From NCBI GenBank assembly GCA_947650365.1, contig OX393550.1, positions 100,268,972 through 100,332,971 of the forward strand: a DNA stretch of 64,000 nucleotides. The letters are read 5' to 3'. Under the pieces are notes generated by a model that saw only the letters and a list, made by a program, of their open reading frames with translations, ran no database searches and was not told the DNA's origin. This document shows positions 22,301 through 32,099 of this stretch, in pieces (position 1 is the stretch's first letter; the number at the start of each line of letters is the position of its first letter). This DNA is from Chamaelirium japonicum. Lineage: Eukaryota > Streptophyta > Magnoliopsida > Liliales > Melanthiaceae. A program made the translations under genes and the position numbers.

Positions 22301-25300
22301 TGAATGAGATGCATGGCTATGACTGATTACTCGCTTCAATCCTGGTTTATTTTATTAAATTGATTTGTCACTTCATATTTAGAGTCAAGTTGTAACATCC
22401 GCCCCAAACACACAAGATATTGTCCGCTTTGCCCATGCCCGCATGTGGACTTCTCAGGATGTCATCCATCTTAGTACTATTCTCGCCCAAGCACACTTAA
22501 CCATGGAGTTCTTACGGAATCTGTAGTGGCACGCGGTTTTAAAAAGCGTCTTCTATGTTTGGAGGGGAAATTATATAAATAGCTCAAGATCTCCTTCTCT
22601 CCAGGTGATGTGGGGCTAACTCATGGCCTTGGAGTCTTGGACACCTCATCATATCTCACCTCACCTCATCCATCTTGGCATCACAGCCTCAAGAGTCTTG
22701 ACTATTGGCTATTGGATCTTGGTCGTCACAATCCACCCCCCTTAAGGGCTACACGTCCATGTGTAGGGTTAGAGTCGTTTGACCACCTCCATCATGAGAA
22801 GAACCGGCTCTGATACAATTTTGTAACATCCGTCCCAAACACACAAAATATTGTCCGCTTTGCGGTTTTGCCCGTGTCCGCACGAGGACTTTTCAGGAGG
22901 TCACCCATCTTAGTACTACTCTCGCCCGAGCAGGCGAGTATGCTTAACTCCGAAATTCTTACGGAATCCGTAGAGGCGCACGGTTTTAAAACGTCTCTTT
23001 TATGTTTGGGAGAGGAAATTATATAAGTAGCTTATGATCTCCTTCTCTCCAAGTGATATGGGGCTAACTCATGGCCTTGGACTCCTCACCTTATCTCACA
23101 TCACCTCATCCATCTTCCCATCACAGCCTCAGGAGTCTTAGCTGTTGGCTATTGGATCTTTGCCGTCACACAAGTTGTCCATCATATAAGGTTATTCACA
23201 TCTCACATCATTTCTTTGATGTTCCCTTTACAATTATTCATAGCCGTAGTATAATGCTGAACCACCTCTTCAGCGAGGTCGCCTCCAATCATTAACCTTG
23301 AATTGGGTTTTCATCAATATACCCTCCGTTTGTGCTACTTCTACGCCTCCTATAATCTGATGTACTTACTTAAACTCTCACAACCATGCATTACAAATGG
23401 CCTTATATTGTTTCATGGTTTCATTAAGCTTTACTGACATAACAACCACTTTACAGTAATCCAAAAGTGTCTCCATTTTTATTCATCTAGCTCTGGTGTT
23501 ACTGAACTTACTGTACTTTTCATCTCTTTTTGTATTCTGCTAGTAAGAAACTAAAGTATCGATTACTATCGTACTAAACGACAATCTTCCTTTGAGACCG
23601 TAATTTTGTTGTTGAAGTATCAGCAATTTTTTTATGTTTCCATTTTTGTAACTCGCTACTTTATAACCTTTATAGAACGCCAATTCTGTCACATGCTCAT
23701 GGTCAAAGTGCACTAATTGTTCTATTTTGTTAGTAGAATTACTGTTAGTACATAATGTTTAAAGTTATATTCCTGTTTCCATCATACATACGTGGTTGAT
23801 TAGTAGAATTACTTTTGATATCATTAAATAGGTCCTGAAACGAGGGAGTTCAGTCTTGGATAGTGATTTTGGATCAATCGGTCCTATACGTAGGATTCGT
23901 CAGAAGACTTATTTTGTGTCTCCTTCAAAAGATAGGCATTCGACCACATTGAATAAATATGTTTGCAAAGGCTCTACTTCTGTTCGTAAGCCTTCCATGT
24001 TGGATGAACCTAAGTATGGCTACACAGGCTTACAGGATGCAGAAAATGGAGAGCGGAAAATACATTTTGCAAGTGTTGCTGCGATTCCACCCAAGTCAAC
24101 TGAGATGGCCATGAAAATATTAGAACAACTTGATAATCTAGTTCCTTCTCCAAAAGAGAAATCATCCAAACCGAAAGCTATTTCCAAGGACAAATCATCT
24201 TGTGAGTTAACGCATAATATGCTTGGTGGACAGACTTCTAGAAGCATGGAGGATAGAGATTCTTCTGTTCGAGGCAATGGTAGTTTGGATGCTAGTAGTG
24301 ATTCCAAACTGCTAAGCCTTGGAAAGTCTCTCTCTAAACACACAAACATGGTTGAAGGGAACGGGAAGTCTGCAGTTTCAGGAGTCAAATTGACATGGGA
24401 GGACAATGCTGCTGTTCCTTCCGCAGATGGCAAGCTTGGTACCAGGCCTACAGATTCTGTCATTTCGGATTCTGCTGCACTTAGTCCACAAGAAAATCTA
24501 GCTTTCCAAATGAGTGCACCTGAGGTATGAAACATGGTTGATAAGCTTTCATGCAACAGTTTTTCTGGTTTTGCTATCCTACCATCCTCTGTAATCGTGG
24601 TTTAATTTACAGATTTGAGTTGTTTACGAAAGTACTTGTGGTTTAACTTGTTTTATTAAGACTAATTTTTGCTCTAACTTTGTTTATAAGGATTCTTTGG
24701 CATCCAATGATGATAAATACAATCCGAGAGATGCTTCTGGTCAATTGTCTACAGGAACACATAAAGTCAACTCAAAGATATCAAAGCAGAAGACTGCTAT
24801 TTCTGAGACAACAATCTCAGAGAAATCTCTCATGTCTTCGTCAAAAAGCGTGCCTATTTCTAGTCCCATATCATCCAAGGAGGCTGACATGAAGGCTTCT
24901 GGTAGTCCTGCTGTTTATACTGACTTTGCGTTCCCTGTTGCACCTGCTCCCAGTACTCATTCTCTGCCACCTCCACTTCCAACTATGCCAATCCCCTCTC
25001 TTGATAGATCAGCTCTGCTAAAAGAACGAACGACTGCTCCGGTATCCAGCTCCAATGCTGCTGGTACACTTTCATTTTCATCAACCCTGGCCAGTATTAA
25101 TGACAATGTAGGCCAAAAAAATGGTGCAAGGTGAGGAACAGAACTGAAATATTTGGCCAGATTTCTATTTATTCTTAAGAATTTGCGTCCGTGAAGAAAT
25201 CAGTGTCAGTTTTTTCTATTCTTCGGTTGAAAAGGTGTTTGCAAAGGTCTTAACAATTAAGTTTTGAACAAAACTTGTTTTCTTGCACTCCACCACCCCC

Positions 25301-27169
25301 ACATCCTATCAAGATGTGGAGAGCATTGTTCTCGTATTAATAATCAAATTCAGGGGGAGTCGGTAAACTGCCGATGCAAGTGACTTTGGAGAGATTGGAT
25401 ATGTAGCATTTTGTCCCTGTTTTCTACAAATATGTTTAGTAAGTCATGATTAACTAGTAACATATATTTGGAAGGTTTACTTGCAATTTCGATATACATA
25501 GGTTTGTGGATAATATTGGTTTTAAAGAGACCTTTAGGAATGATTGTTGTCATGTGCGATCACATATGTGCATAGGTGGCTACATATGCGATCCAAGATG
25601 ATAGTAAGCAGCCACACAATTTTTTCAGCTAGTTTATAGGCAATGGAATTGTATGGTCGCATAGCGAAGTGTGTTGTCACACATCTCATTGTGTGGCCAT
25701 GAAGGATCTAGTTATATTTCTGTTTCTCTTATATTTGTAAAATTTTAAATTGCAATGTCCCATGAAGGGCCTAGTTTCCTTTTTCCTATTTTCGTAACCC
25801 AAATTTTCAACAATTATATTGGTAGGGGTCATTGATAAAACCCCCACCGGCCTACATTTTTCAGCGGCATTAAATTTTTTTTGGGCACATTTGCTATTGT
25901 AATGCATTTGCCAAGTTTCAAAAGCTTCTAATTTTTGTTTGTTTGTGTTGCAGTGACGCTAGTACAGCAAGTGCAATGGAAGACTCAGCTTTGGATAAAG
26001 GAGGCAAAATGCTTAAGATCGGAGATTTGTCCAAGTCATTTGGAAGCACTGCTTTTTCAGGCATATCAGTGTCCACTACATCTGTATTTGGTTTTGGTGG
26101 TTCTATCGCTGCAGGCCAAAGCAACGGCTCACTATATGCATCCTCTCTCACGAGTCCGGTCTGTGCTGCCCCTCCAGTGTCACTTTCTGATAGTCGAGCA
26201 AGCTCGATTTTCCCCACTAGCACTGCCACCTCAACCTGTACGAGCACACCATCCATCTCACCAGCACCTATATCGTCAACTGTTCCCAGTTTGCAGAATT
26301 CTACAGCTACATTTGGTGTCGCAGCTGGATCTATTTTTGGCACCCAATCGACTCAATCTGGAAGTGGGACCCCAAACTTAGCTCAGAGTTCAGCAAGTCA
26401 GTTTGGTTCCTTGTCTTCACCTCCGACATTTGGGCTGAGTACTCCTTTTTCATCCGGTTTTGGTAGCTCCCCATTTGGATCTGCAACTTTTGGTACCAAA
26501 CCCTTTACGGGTTCCGGGTTTACTTTTTCTGGTGGTTCTGGCTCCTCCAGCACTGATGCCAGCTCTTCATTTGCGTCAGCAGCAGCCGCTACTTTGTTCA
26601 GCTCCACTTCTCAGCCATCCACACCACCAGTGTTTGGTTTCGCTGCTGGTTCTACTACACCCTCTCTATCGACTGGATTTTCATCTGGACCGTCGTCTTC
26701 TGCCTCAGTCGGTTCATCGGCGATCGGTTCAGCAATGGGGTCGGTGTTCTCTTTCACCTCGGCTGGCTCCACGGCTTCATTGGCCTCCTCTCCTTCACAG
26801 CCCTTGTTTGGAATGCCGAGACCAGCTGTTGGTTTCAGTTCAGGGTATCCAGGAAATGATCAGATGAACGTTGAAGACAGCATGGCCGATGAGGCCGCGG
26901 CTCCAATGGTCTCGACATTTGGCCAACCTGCCAATTTACCCGCCACTCCGAATTCAATGTTTGGTTCCGCAGTTGTTCCTTCAGGTGGACAGCCAGTCTT
27001 TCAATTCGGCGGCAATCAGAATCCTTCCATTCCTCAGAGCCAACCGCCATTTGAAGCCGGTAATCTAGAGTTCCCTCTAGGAGGGAGCTTTTCTCTGGGC
27101 AGTGGGGGTGGTGACAAATCCGGCCGGAGATTTATTAGGGTTAAGCGAGATAAGCAGCGCAAGAGGTAG
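7415..27169 (+). CDS. NUP1: Nuclear pore protein NUP1/NUP136 (nuclear-basket FG nucleoporin), nine coding exons
   Basis: Exons, all in phase: 7415-7670, 10613-10659, 15490-15608, 16009-16183, 20392-20706, 20785-20871, 23832-24524, 24691-25130, 25954-27169. They join to 3348 nt (1115 codons plus TAG). The protein has the plant NUP1 hallmarks: a basic start with TPYDRPP and GWLSKLVDPASRFIAASASR (amphipathic, likely membrane-touching), 'ELEQLLKQKTFTR', 'SPVELAKAYMGS', 'IGPIRRIRQK', 'MAMKILEQLDNLVPSPKEKS', then an Ser-rich C-terminal third with about 15 FG dipeptides and a basic tail ending RVKRDKQRKR. In the family, NUP1 sits on the nuclear basket, binds transport receptors through FG repeats, and supports mRNA export and nuclear shape. 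It is somewhat shorter than the Arabidopsis protein (about 1300 residues). Introns are swollen by transposons but no exon is broken. Confidence 0.92.
7671..10612 (+). other. NUP1 intron 1
   Basis: A 2.9 kb intron. It contains a minus-strand RTE LINE fragment (8026-8640). A likely terminal end of another element begins at about 8644 ('ccagtgttgtcaaggcgacg'), whose partner end I could not find. The remainder is AT-rich. Confidence 0.7.
8026..8640 (-). mobile_element. RTE-clade LINE fragment, 3' end of reverse transcriptase
   Basis: The minus-strand frame 8533-8240 reads FYKTTIRPTRLYDSECFPLK, 'MRLLRWMCGKIRRDRV', 'NEYIRESVGVA' and 'RLRWFGHVQRR', the characteristic C-terminal end of plant RTE reverse transcriptases. 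Further upstream on that strand, 'FRYIGSVI..NGEI' is recognisable with frameshifts and stops. The 3' end shows 'cccaagtaaatgggacatgg' followed by a TTATGG microsatellite tail (8033-8054), typical of RTE. It is 5'-truncated and inactive, in antisense to NUP1. Confidence 0.88.
10613..10659 (+). CDS. NUP1: NUP1 exon 2
   Basis: A 47-nt exon between 'tctttgcag' and 'gtaagt' coding for an acidic stretch (EENHQSRQEVSEVACI). It brings the frame to phase 0. Confidence 0.75.
12620..13563. mobile_element. hAT-like non-autonomous element, 944 bp, family A copy 1
   Basis: The terminal inverted repeats are TAGGGGTGTGCA (12620) and TGCACACCCCTA (ending 13563). Flanking 8-bp duplications TTGGTAAG (12612-12619) and TTGATAAG (13564-13571) differ at one base, which fits hAT. 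The ends are rich in 'aaccgaaccgaac', 'ggattggatt' and 'gatcggtt' words. The core (about 12910-13320) is GC-rich with its own 'aaaaccctag' leader-like motifs and short direct repeats. It is absent from the sister copy at 33508-34072. No transposase frame. Confidence 0.82.
13323..13362. repeat. (TC)n microsatellite
   Basis: A pure dinucleotide tract inside the hAT-like element. The long plus and minus open frames across it come from this repeat and the GC-rich core. Confidence 0.9.
15490..15608 (+). CDS. NUP1: NUP1 exon 3
   Basis: It codes NPSSELQDQRGKGVNF and, near its end, 'ISELEQLLKQKTFTR', a conserved NUP1 segment. The donor is GCAAGT, a GC-AG intron, with AAG in front as expected for that class. 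Confidence 0.88.
16009..16183 (+). CDS. NUP1: NUP1 exon 4
   Basis: It continues the conserved helix as VEVDQLTELLRSRTVEP, then a Lys/Glu-rich linker. The acceptor is 'ttgaacag' and the donor 'gtaaga'. Confidence 0.88.
16184..20391 (+). other. NUP1 intron 4
   Basis: A 4.2 kb intron containing the 1.09 kb hAT-like element at 17752-18840. The parts at 16260-17740 and 18850-20390 look like decayed repeats. A 191-codon minus-strand frame (19511-18936) shows no family motif and is not called. Confidence 0.65.
17752..18840. mobile_element. hAT-like non-autonomous element, 1089 bp
   Basis: The ends are CAAGGTTCGAAAT (17752) and the complement of CAAGGTACAAAAT (ending 18840). A perfect 8-bp duplication GTTGAAGT flanks it (17744-17751 and 18841-18848). 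Subterminal regions repeat 'gaaatatttcg' on the left and 'cgaaatatcgcg' on the right, which can fold together. The interior is AT-rich, without a transposase. It sits within NUP1 intron 4. Confidence 0.85.
20392..20706 (+). CDS. NUP1: NUP1 exon 5
   Basis: 105 codons starting IPKDESASPVELAKAYMGSM, the best conserved internal NUP1 block. It ends 'SPYFKVHPTSNVK' before GTATGT. Confidence 0.92.
20785..20871 (+). CDS. NUP1: NUP1 exon 6
   Basis: 29 codons (GRMHNADGFTGPSSSQLKPG...), after a 78-bp intron. Phase 0 at both ends, so skipping it would keep the frame. Confidence 0.85.
22441..22525 (-). other. 5S rRNA-like segment in 3' LTR of the TRIM
   Basis: The minus strand reads GTTAAGTGTGCTTGGGCGAG, then AATAGTACTAAGATGGATGAC, matching the internal control region and 3' half of plant 5S rRNA with the normal spacing. 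It is a derived LTR promoter, not a functional 5S gene: the 5' third is missing and box C has changes. Confidence 0.85.
22881..22968 (-). other. 5S rRNA-like segment in 5' LTR of the TRIM
   Basis: The minus strand reads GGAGTTAAGC, then GGGCGAGAGTAGTACTAAGA and TGGGTGACCTCCTGAAAAGT. Box C is intact. About 8 extra bases separate box A from GGGCGAGAG compared with the other LTR and with 5S genes, which may change Pol III competence. Confidence 0.85.
23832..24524 (+). CDS. NUP1: NUP1 exon 7
   Basis: 231 codons. Conserved blocks: VLKRGSSVLDSDFGSIGPIR, 'RRIRQKTYF', and IPPKSTEMAMKILEQLDNLV followed by PSPKEKS. The remainder is Ser/Lys-rich and probably disordered. Confidence 0.93.
24691..25130 (+). 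CDS. NUP1: NUP1 exon 8
   Basis: A Ser/Thr/Pro-rich linker, with 'YTDFAFPVAPAPST' and 'FSSTLASINDN', leading into the FG region. It ends in phase 2 before GTGAGG. Confidence 0.88.
25131..25953 (+). other. NUP1 intron 8
   Basis: An 823-bp intron. It includes a stretch (25550-25690) with recurring 'tgtg(t/g)ccacac'-like words. No element is identified. Confidence 0.6.
25954..27169 (+). CDS. NUP1: NUP1 exon 9 (FG-repeat domain and stop)
   Basis: Residues 711-1115. It holds all the FG clusters (SVFGFGG, PPTFGLS, SSGFGSSPFGSATFG, PPVFGFAAG, QPVFQFGG) in a Ser/Gly/Thr-rich setting. It ends with GGSFSLGSGGGDKSGRRFIR and a basic tail, then TAG. Confidence 0.95.
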
Positions 27170-27650
27170 GGATTTGAATTGTTCCTGTTCATTGCAGCGT
27201 CTGGAGATTTCTTCCATTGTCGCTTCATGGCCAAGTATTTTGAAGGCAAGGGTTACGCGTCATTTACTATTCCCACCAAGGTGCGAGATTTTCTGATACG
27301 AAGGCGAATTTGCCTGTTCCCGGCAATGGGAAGCCACTCAGTCGTTTGCTTTGTTCCTTGCCTGTTGTTCCTCATTCATCTCTTTGCGGTCGCTGCCTTT
27401 GGGCTATATTGTTGCAATTTTGGTGTAGCTCTATCGAGGAATGCTCGTCTTGCACGGTTTCCAAGGAGTGACTCTTTGTTGCCTGTATGTGTACTATGCT
27501 CTTGTTGTAACATAGAAAGAGCGATCATCACCTTAGTATACTTCGTCACATTGCTCTTTTTCCGGGTTGTGGTTGCCTTGTTTCGCATCCATACGACGGA
27601 AGAACCATGTTACTCGATTTCTGTCGTAAATATGGTGAATCAGATTGGTT
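27170..27650 (+). other. Probable NUP1 3' untranslated region
   Basis: It follows the stop codon and has base composition similar to the gene, before the AT-rich repeat begins at about 27780. No canonical AATAAA was found, and the polyadenylation site is not fixed. The 157-codon frame here lacks family features and is read as UTR. Confidence 0.5.
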
Positions 27651-27789
27651 GAAAGATCTCTGCACCAAAACTCTTCCGATTTTAGTTTTATTAGATAACT
27701 AACAATTTAAATGGATAATTGGTGACTAATTCTTTACATAACATTTGATTTAATATACATGACATCCAAATATTGCCGATTATGTCAGG

Positions 27790-28590
27790 TCCTTTCGTTT
27801 GGTAAATGTCCATTTTATCCTCTACATGAAACTGTACAAGGAAATCATGTGGAGAGCAACACTTCGGTAACAGACAATAACAATTGCTACAGTGATTTTA
27901 CTGTTGTAAAAATCAATTACTACAGTGATTTCACTATAGTAATTTTTTTTTAAAAAATAGATTTTACAAAAAAAATTGCTATAATGATCTCATTTTAGCA
28001 AAGAGAAACATTTTGATATTAAAGAGGAAATATTGATTTTCTCTGTAGTAATTGATCATCTATAGTACTAAATTGTCTCTCTATGATACACTGTTGCAAA
28101 AGAGCAATAATTCCGTAATAAAAGGAACAATTGATTTTTATGGTAGTAATTGTTCGTTTTTCGTACCGAATTGTTGCCCTTTGCCGGTGTACCAAAGAGA
28201 AACAATTTGGTACAAAAGAGGAACAATTGCTACAGTGATTTCACTGTAGTAAAAAAAAATTTAAACGAGTTTTTTAAAAAATGCTACAATGATTTCATTG
28301 TAGTAAAGAACGACAATTCACTACTAAAGATGAACAATTGCTACATTGATTTTACTATAGTAAAAATTAAAATCAATTATTTTAAAAAATTTAGTTTTTA
28401 AAAAAATTGTTGCAGGAAAATCACTGTAGTTAAGAGTAAAAATCCATAATGTACTGTAGTTGTCTTTTGCTACAGTGAAGACTGAAAAGTAACATGTGCT
28501 TTTAATTAGGGGTATTTTTATCATTTAAAGGGGATAAAAGTCAATGGTGGGACCTACTATAAGTGTATCTGTTTCTGAAGGGACCAGATG
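27790..28590. repeat. Cluster of short palindromes, family copy 2
   Basis: The same organisation as 6200-6895, with the unit CTACAGTGATTTCACTGTAG repeated with drift (27890, 27920, 28230, 28290, 28350, 28470) and similar flanks. Possible terminal repeats are GGTCCTTTCG (27789) and, on the other strand at 28586, GGTCCCTTCAG. No coding region. Confidence 0.7.
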
Positions 28591-28599
28591 TTTATAGGA

Positions 28600-28872
28600 A
28601 TATTTTGACGCTCTTTATGTTAAGCATATCCTAAGTCAAGGACCTATCACTAACTACTCCCATTTTTTAATGAAAATATTATTCATACCCCAAGAATAAG
28701 TAATTAACCCCTATTTCCAACAAACCTGAAGACACTCAGTTTTCTTTGATTGTACCTCATGACTATCCCAAAAATACTCTTCCCTCTTACACCCTACCTT
28801 GAATACACCCTGGTTAAATGGTCCGCCCCACCTTGATCATACCCCCATTCCTTTCAGATGTTGAAGCCTCAT

Positions 28873-28920
<48 letters not shown>

Positions 28921-29590
28921 TATTTTCATCATTTGTCATTCATTCATTGCTTGATGAGGAGAGAGAGAGAGAGAGAGAGAGATGAACCACGGTAGGAGGC
29001 GTCCGGCCATCGGCACTTGTTATCTTCATCCCATTTGACAATTCCGAATTGTTGAGATCTACATGCCACCAGGAGAACCCTAGGGGGCTCTCATCATATG
29101 GGCCGGGTGATCAAAACGATGGAAACAAGCGTCGATGGCTAGACCCCCAACCATGGTGATTCCGTTGTTCGGGGCAACTATTTTAAGTCATTCGAAAGAA
29201 AAAAAAAACAATCGATCTTTAATATAGTGGACTTTTATCTTGATGTGATGGGATAAGACTCGGTGGATGGCGACAATGATTTTTTCTTTTAAATCCTTTT
29301 TTTATTGATCTTTAATTCTGGCTAGATAATTTGCTTTCTTTTTTTTTTTGCCAAGCATCGATGATATACATGGGAGACAAATAAATTTTGAAGAATAGAA
29401 GCTTTATTGATTTGCCACTCAAGTATTAACTCAGTAAATTAAAGTATCAATCCCATCGATTAAGTCCGACTTGTAATGGAAGGATATTTTGATTATTTAA
29501 AAGGGATTTAAAAAGGCAACAAGGATTTAATATAAAAATATCTTTTCGGGAGGGGTTTGAGTTCAAACCAATACGTTGTCGGCAGACTTT
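28600..29590. other. Intergenic DNA with two (GA)n tracts
   Basis: GA repeats at 28875-28916 and 28958-28982 are both preceded by 'atgaggagaga', suggesting a local duplication. No gene is recognised. Confidence 0.55.
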
Positions 29591-29594
29591 TATT

Positions 29595-29790
29595 GAAGAA
29601 ACCTGGTTGAAATTATTGAAAGTAAAAGATATTCCTCTTAGGGCAGCTATATTTATCCGGAGACTTTTATATGGTGCTCTCCCGACGAAAGAGGAATCGT
29701 CAAAAAGGATAATTGGAGTTTGATGGTCTTTGCATTATGTGCAAACGTAGTAGACCGATTGTGGATCGGGGGCGGACTACAAACAGTCCT
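29595..29790 (+). mobile_element. L1-type LINE remnant (zf-RVT region)
   Basis: It reads TWLKLLKVKDIPLRAAIFIR, 'RLLYGALPTKEES', then after a one-base frameshift 'DGLCIMCKRS'. This matches the region at the end of plant L1 reverse transcriptases that precedes the Cys/His knuckle. Short and broken. Confidence 0.65.
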
Positions 29791-29994
29791 TTTTAACGAT
29801 TTCATTTTAAGATAGGTCCCGACAACCTTTTCCTATAAGCTTCGGTCCACATTTCAACAGATTAGTTGCAACAACTCTTTTGGTTAATGCAAGACTAAAA
29901 TAGCCTTGGTTAAGTTGCCAAATTTACCAACTTACCATTGTCTATATAACTTCACCCAATCTCTACAAATATATAGTTTCGAGACCTAGTGGGG

Positions 29995-30775
29995 GACCAC
30001 TATAGTGCTACAGTGATTTTACTGTAGTATATACAGTAAAATCACTGTAGCACTATAGTGATTCCGCTGTAGCGGCTACAGTGAAATCACTGTAACGCTA
30101 TAGTAATTTCATCATGGCTGCTACAGTGAAATCACTATAGCAATAATGCTCAATTTTATAGCAATTGTACTCAGTCCAATTGCGTATTATTAGCATATAT
30201 TTGAGTAGCTTTGCTATAGTGAAATCATTGTAGCTGTTATAGTGATTTTTTCGTGACTGCTAAAAATACTTTGCTACAGTAAAATCACTATAATACTCAA
30301 TTTTAGTCATAATAATACTCAATAAAATTTAGTATTATTTAAATAAATTTGAGTAATTTGCTATAGTGATTCACTATAGGGAAGCCTTTTTATTTGGCAC
30401 AGTGAATTTCACTGTAGCAGTTATAATGAAATCAATGTAGCAACCCGTGCATGATACTCAAATATATAAAATAATACTCAATTCAACTGAGTATTATTTG
30501 CATAAAATTGAGTACTTTGCTACAGTGATTTTACTGTAGAAATATTTTTTAGCATCCACGATGAAATCACGGATGACTACAATGATTTTACTATAGCAAC
30601 TATATTGATTTTACTGTAGCAGCTATAGTAAAATCACTGTAGCATCCACGATGAAATCATAGGTTGTTACACTGATTTTTACTATAGCAACTAAAGTGAA
30701 ATCACTTAGCAGCTACAACGAAATCACTGTAGCAACTACAACAAAATCACTATAGCAACTGTGCCACAATTCCTG
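29995..30775. repeat. Cluster of short palindromes, related locus 3
   Basis: More than a dozen CTACAGTGA / TCACTGTAG words in alternating orientation, for example 'gtgctacagtgattttac', 'tgtagcggctacag' and 'agtgaaatcactgtag'. They are separated by 'aatactcaa' spacers rather than the spacers of the other two loci. It is a different element built on the same palindromic unit. Confidence 0.7.
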
Positions 30776-30779
30776 TAAA

Positions 30780-31293
30780 AAAGAAATGTGTTATATATCA
30801 TCTTATTCATCTACCACTATTTAATATTGGAGGATATCATAGATATTTATGGTATTTTAAAAACACACGTTATCTAAAACGGTTAAGATCAGATCATTGG
30901 CAAGCAAAACTATGGATAATGGATCAGGTTTTATACAATAATCCTATCGGTGGACTTACTGTAAATAGGAACTTATGTGTGACAACATCCGGAGTGTAGC
31001 GGCCCAATCCTACTCCCCTAACTGATGTGGGACTATTACTGGTGGATCATCTTAACACCCCTTCTCACCCCGGAGCAAGGTACAATCGGGAGATAGGAGG
31101 AGTGGGTCCAGCTCTACTCGGAGTGTTCCAAAAAACCGACCTTCTGAAAGAATAGTGAGCACAACGAATATATGAAGCGGTCCAATCCTACTCCCCTAGC
31201 CGATGTGAGACTATTACCGATGGAGCACCTCAACAATATAGAAGGCCGGATGCCCAAAACCATTCGAGCATAAACCTGCATGCCCAGTTGGGT
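30780..31293. other. Intergenic DNA with repeated LTR-like motifs
   Basis: Near-copies of 'cggcccaatcctactcccct..c.gatgtg.gactatta' occur at about 31000 and 31180. 'Gatgtgggact' words of this type are common in plant LTRs, so this is probably a decayed retroelement end. No gene is seen. Confidence 0.4.
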
Positions 31294-31301
31294 AATGGAA
31301 G

Positions 31302-31702
31302 TAGGGCTAGCAATTTCGGACCCGACACGAAGTTAGCGGGTCTGCGTCAGGGCTAAACGGGTTCGGGTCATAAACGGGTCGACACGATAGACCCGTTTAA
31401 TAAACGGGTCGGGTCCGGGTTTAGGGTTTGGACACGATAGACCCGGGAAGACCCGTTTAGTATTCAACGGGGTCGTGTCGGGTCGGGTCGGGTCGGGTCG
31501 AGTCGGATTGGGTCGGATCGGGTCAACTGAATAGTCCCAGGTGATAAACGGATCTTACCGGGTCTTATCGGATCTACCCGTTTATTAGCGGATCGGGTAC
31601 GGGTTTAGGATCTAGACACGATTAGTTAAACGGGTCGGGTCCGGGTCTGGGGGTTTTGGACACGAATCCGATTAGACACAACCCGACCCATTGCCACCCC
31701 TA
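31302..31702. mobile_element. hAT-like MITE, 401 bp, family B copy 1
   Basis: The ends are TAGGGCTAGCAATTTCGG (31302) and CCATTGCCACCCCTA (31702). A perfect 8-bp target duplication AATGGAAG is present (31294-31301 and 31703-31710). The body is made of 'cgggtc' and 'acccg' words, including four consecutive GGGTC units (31479-31500). No transposase. Confidence 0.88.
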
Positions 31703-31761
31703 AATGGAAGCCTTATTAATCTCCTTGGTTGGCCCACCACTTGTCAAAAGTCAGAGCAGGT

Positions 31762-31762
<1 letters not shown>

Positions 31763-31801
<39 letters not shown>
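31763..31801. repeat. (CT)n microsatellite
   Basis: A pure CT tract of about 39 bp, close to the right end of the family B MITE. Confidence 0.9.
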
Positions 31802-31804
<3 letters not shown>

Positions 31805-32099
31805 GAGACCATTTTAGGTGGTGGAGGGGTCACATAGCCATCATTTTTCCCATTACACCCACCGTCCCATGATCTAGAACCTATAGTGGTCCCATGATAC
31901 CAAGTTAAAAGCATGTAGAAGAGGCCAGCAAGAGTGGTTCGGGTCTTTAATGAGAGGGGATGGAGATGGTGATGATGATATTGATTAAGATGCTCATAAG
32001 CCTCTGTATAAACCCCACCCCCTCGTTATTATTATTTTTTAGAGTACTTATCCTATGGAAAAGCGAGATTGAGATTTTGATTTTGATTTTGATTTTTTT

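Larger units (their letters stand above)
22391..23170 (-). mobile_element. Complete Cassandra-type TRIM retrotransposon with 5S rRNA-derived LTRs
   Basis: Two related LTRs (22391-22730, 340 bp; 22822-23170, 349 bp) flank only about 91 bp. On the minus strand the LTRs run TGTGACG...TGTTACA. The primer-binding site TTGTATCAGAGCC (tRNA-Met type) follows the 5' LTR at about 22818-22806, and a purine-rich tract precedes the 3' LTR at 22750-22731. A perfect 5-bp duplication CAAGT lies at 22386-22390 and 23171-23175. Each LTR contains 5S rRNA-like sequence with GTTAAGC-type box A and GATGGGTGACC-type box C. No coding capacity, as is normal for TRIMs. Confidence 0.92.
20872..23831 (+). other. NUP1 intron 6
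   Basis: A 3.0 kb intron hosting the complete antisense TRIM element at 22391-23170. The rest is AT-rich without recognisable features. Confidence 0.7.

Noticed and set aside
22881..22968. A genuine 5S rRNA gene
   Set aside because: It lacks the 5' third, carries an insertion, occurs twice in LTRs with PBS and target duplication, and is therefore part of a TRIM.
27179..27652. 157-codon plus frame after the NUP1 stop
   Set aside because: It overlaps the probable 3' UTR, has no ATG context or homology, and is Cys/Phe/Leu-rich as expected from T-rich UTR sequence.
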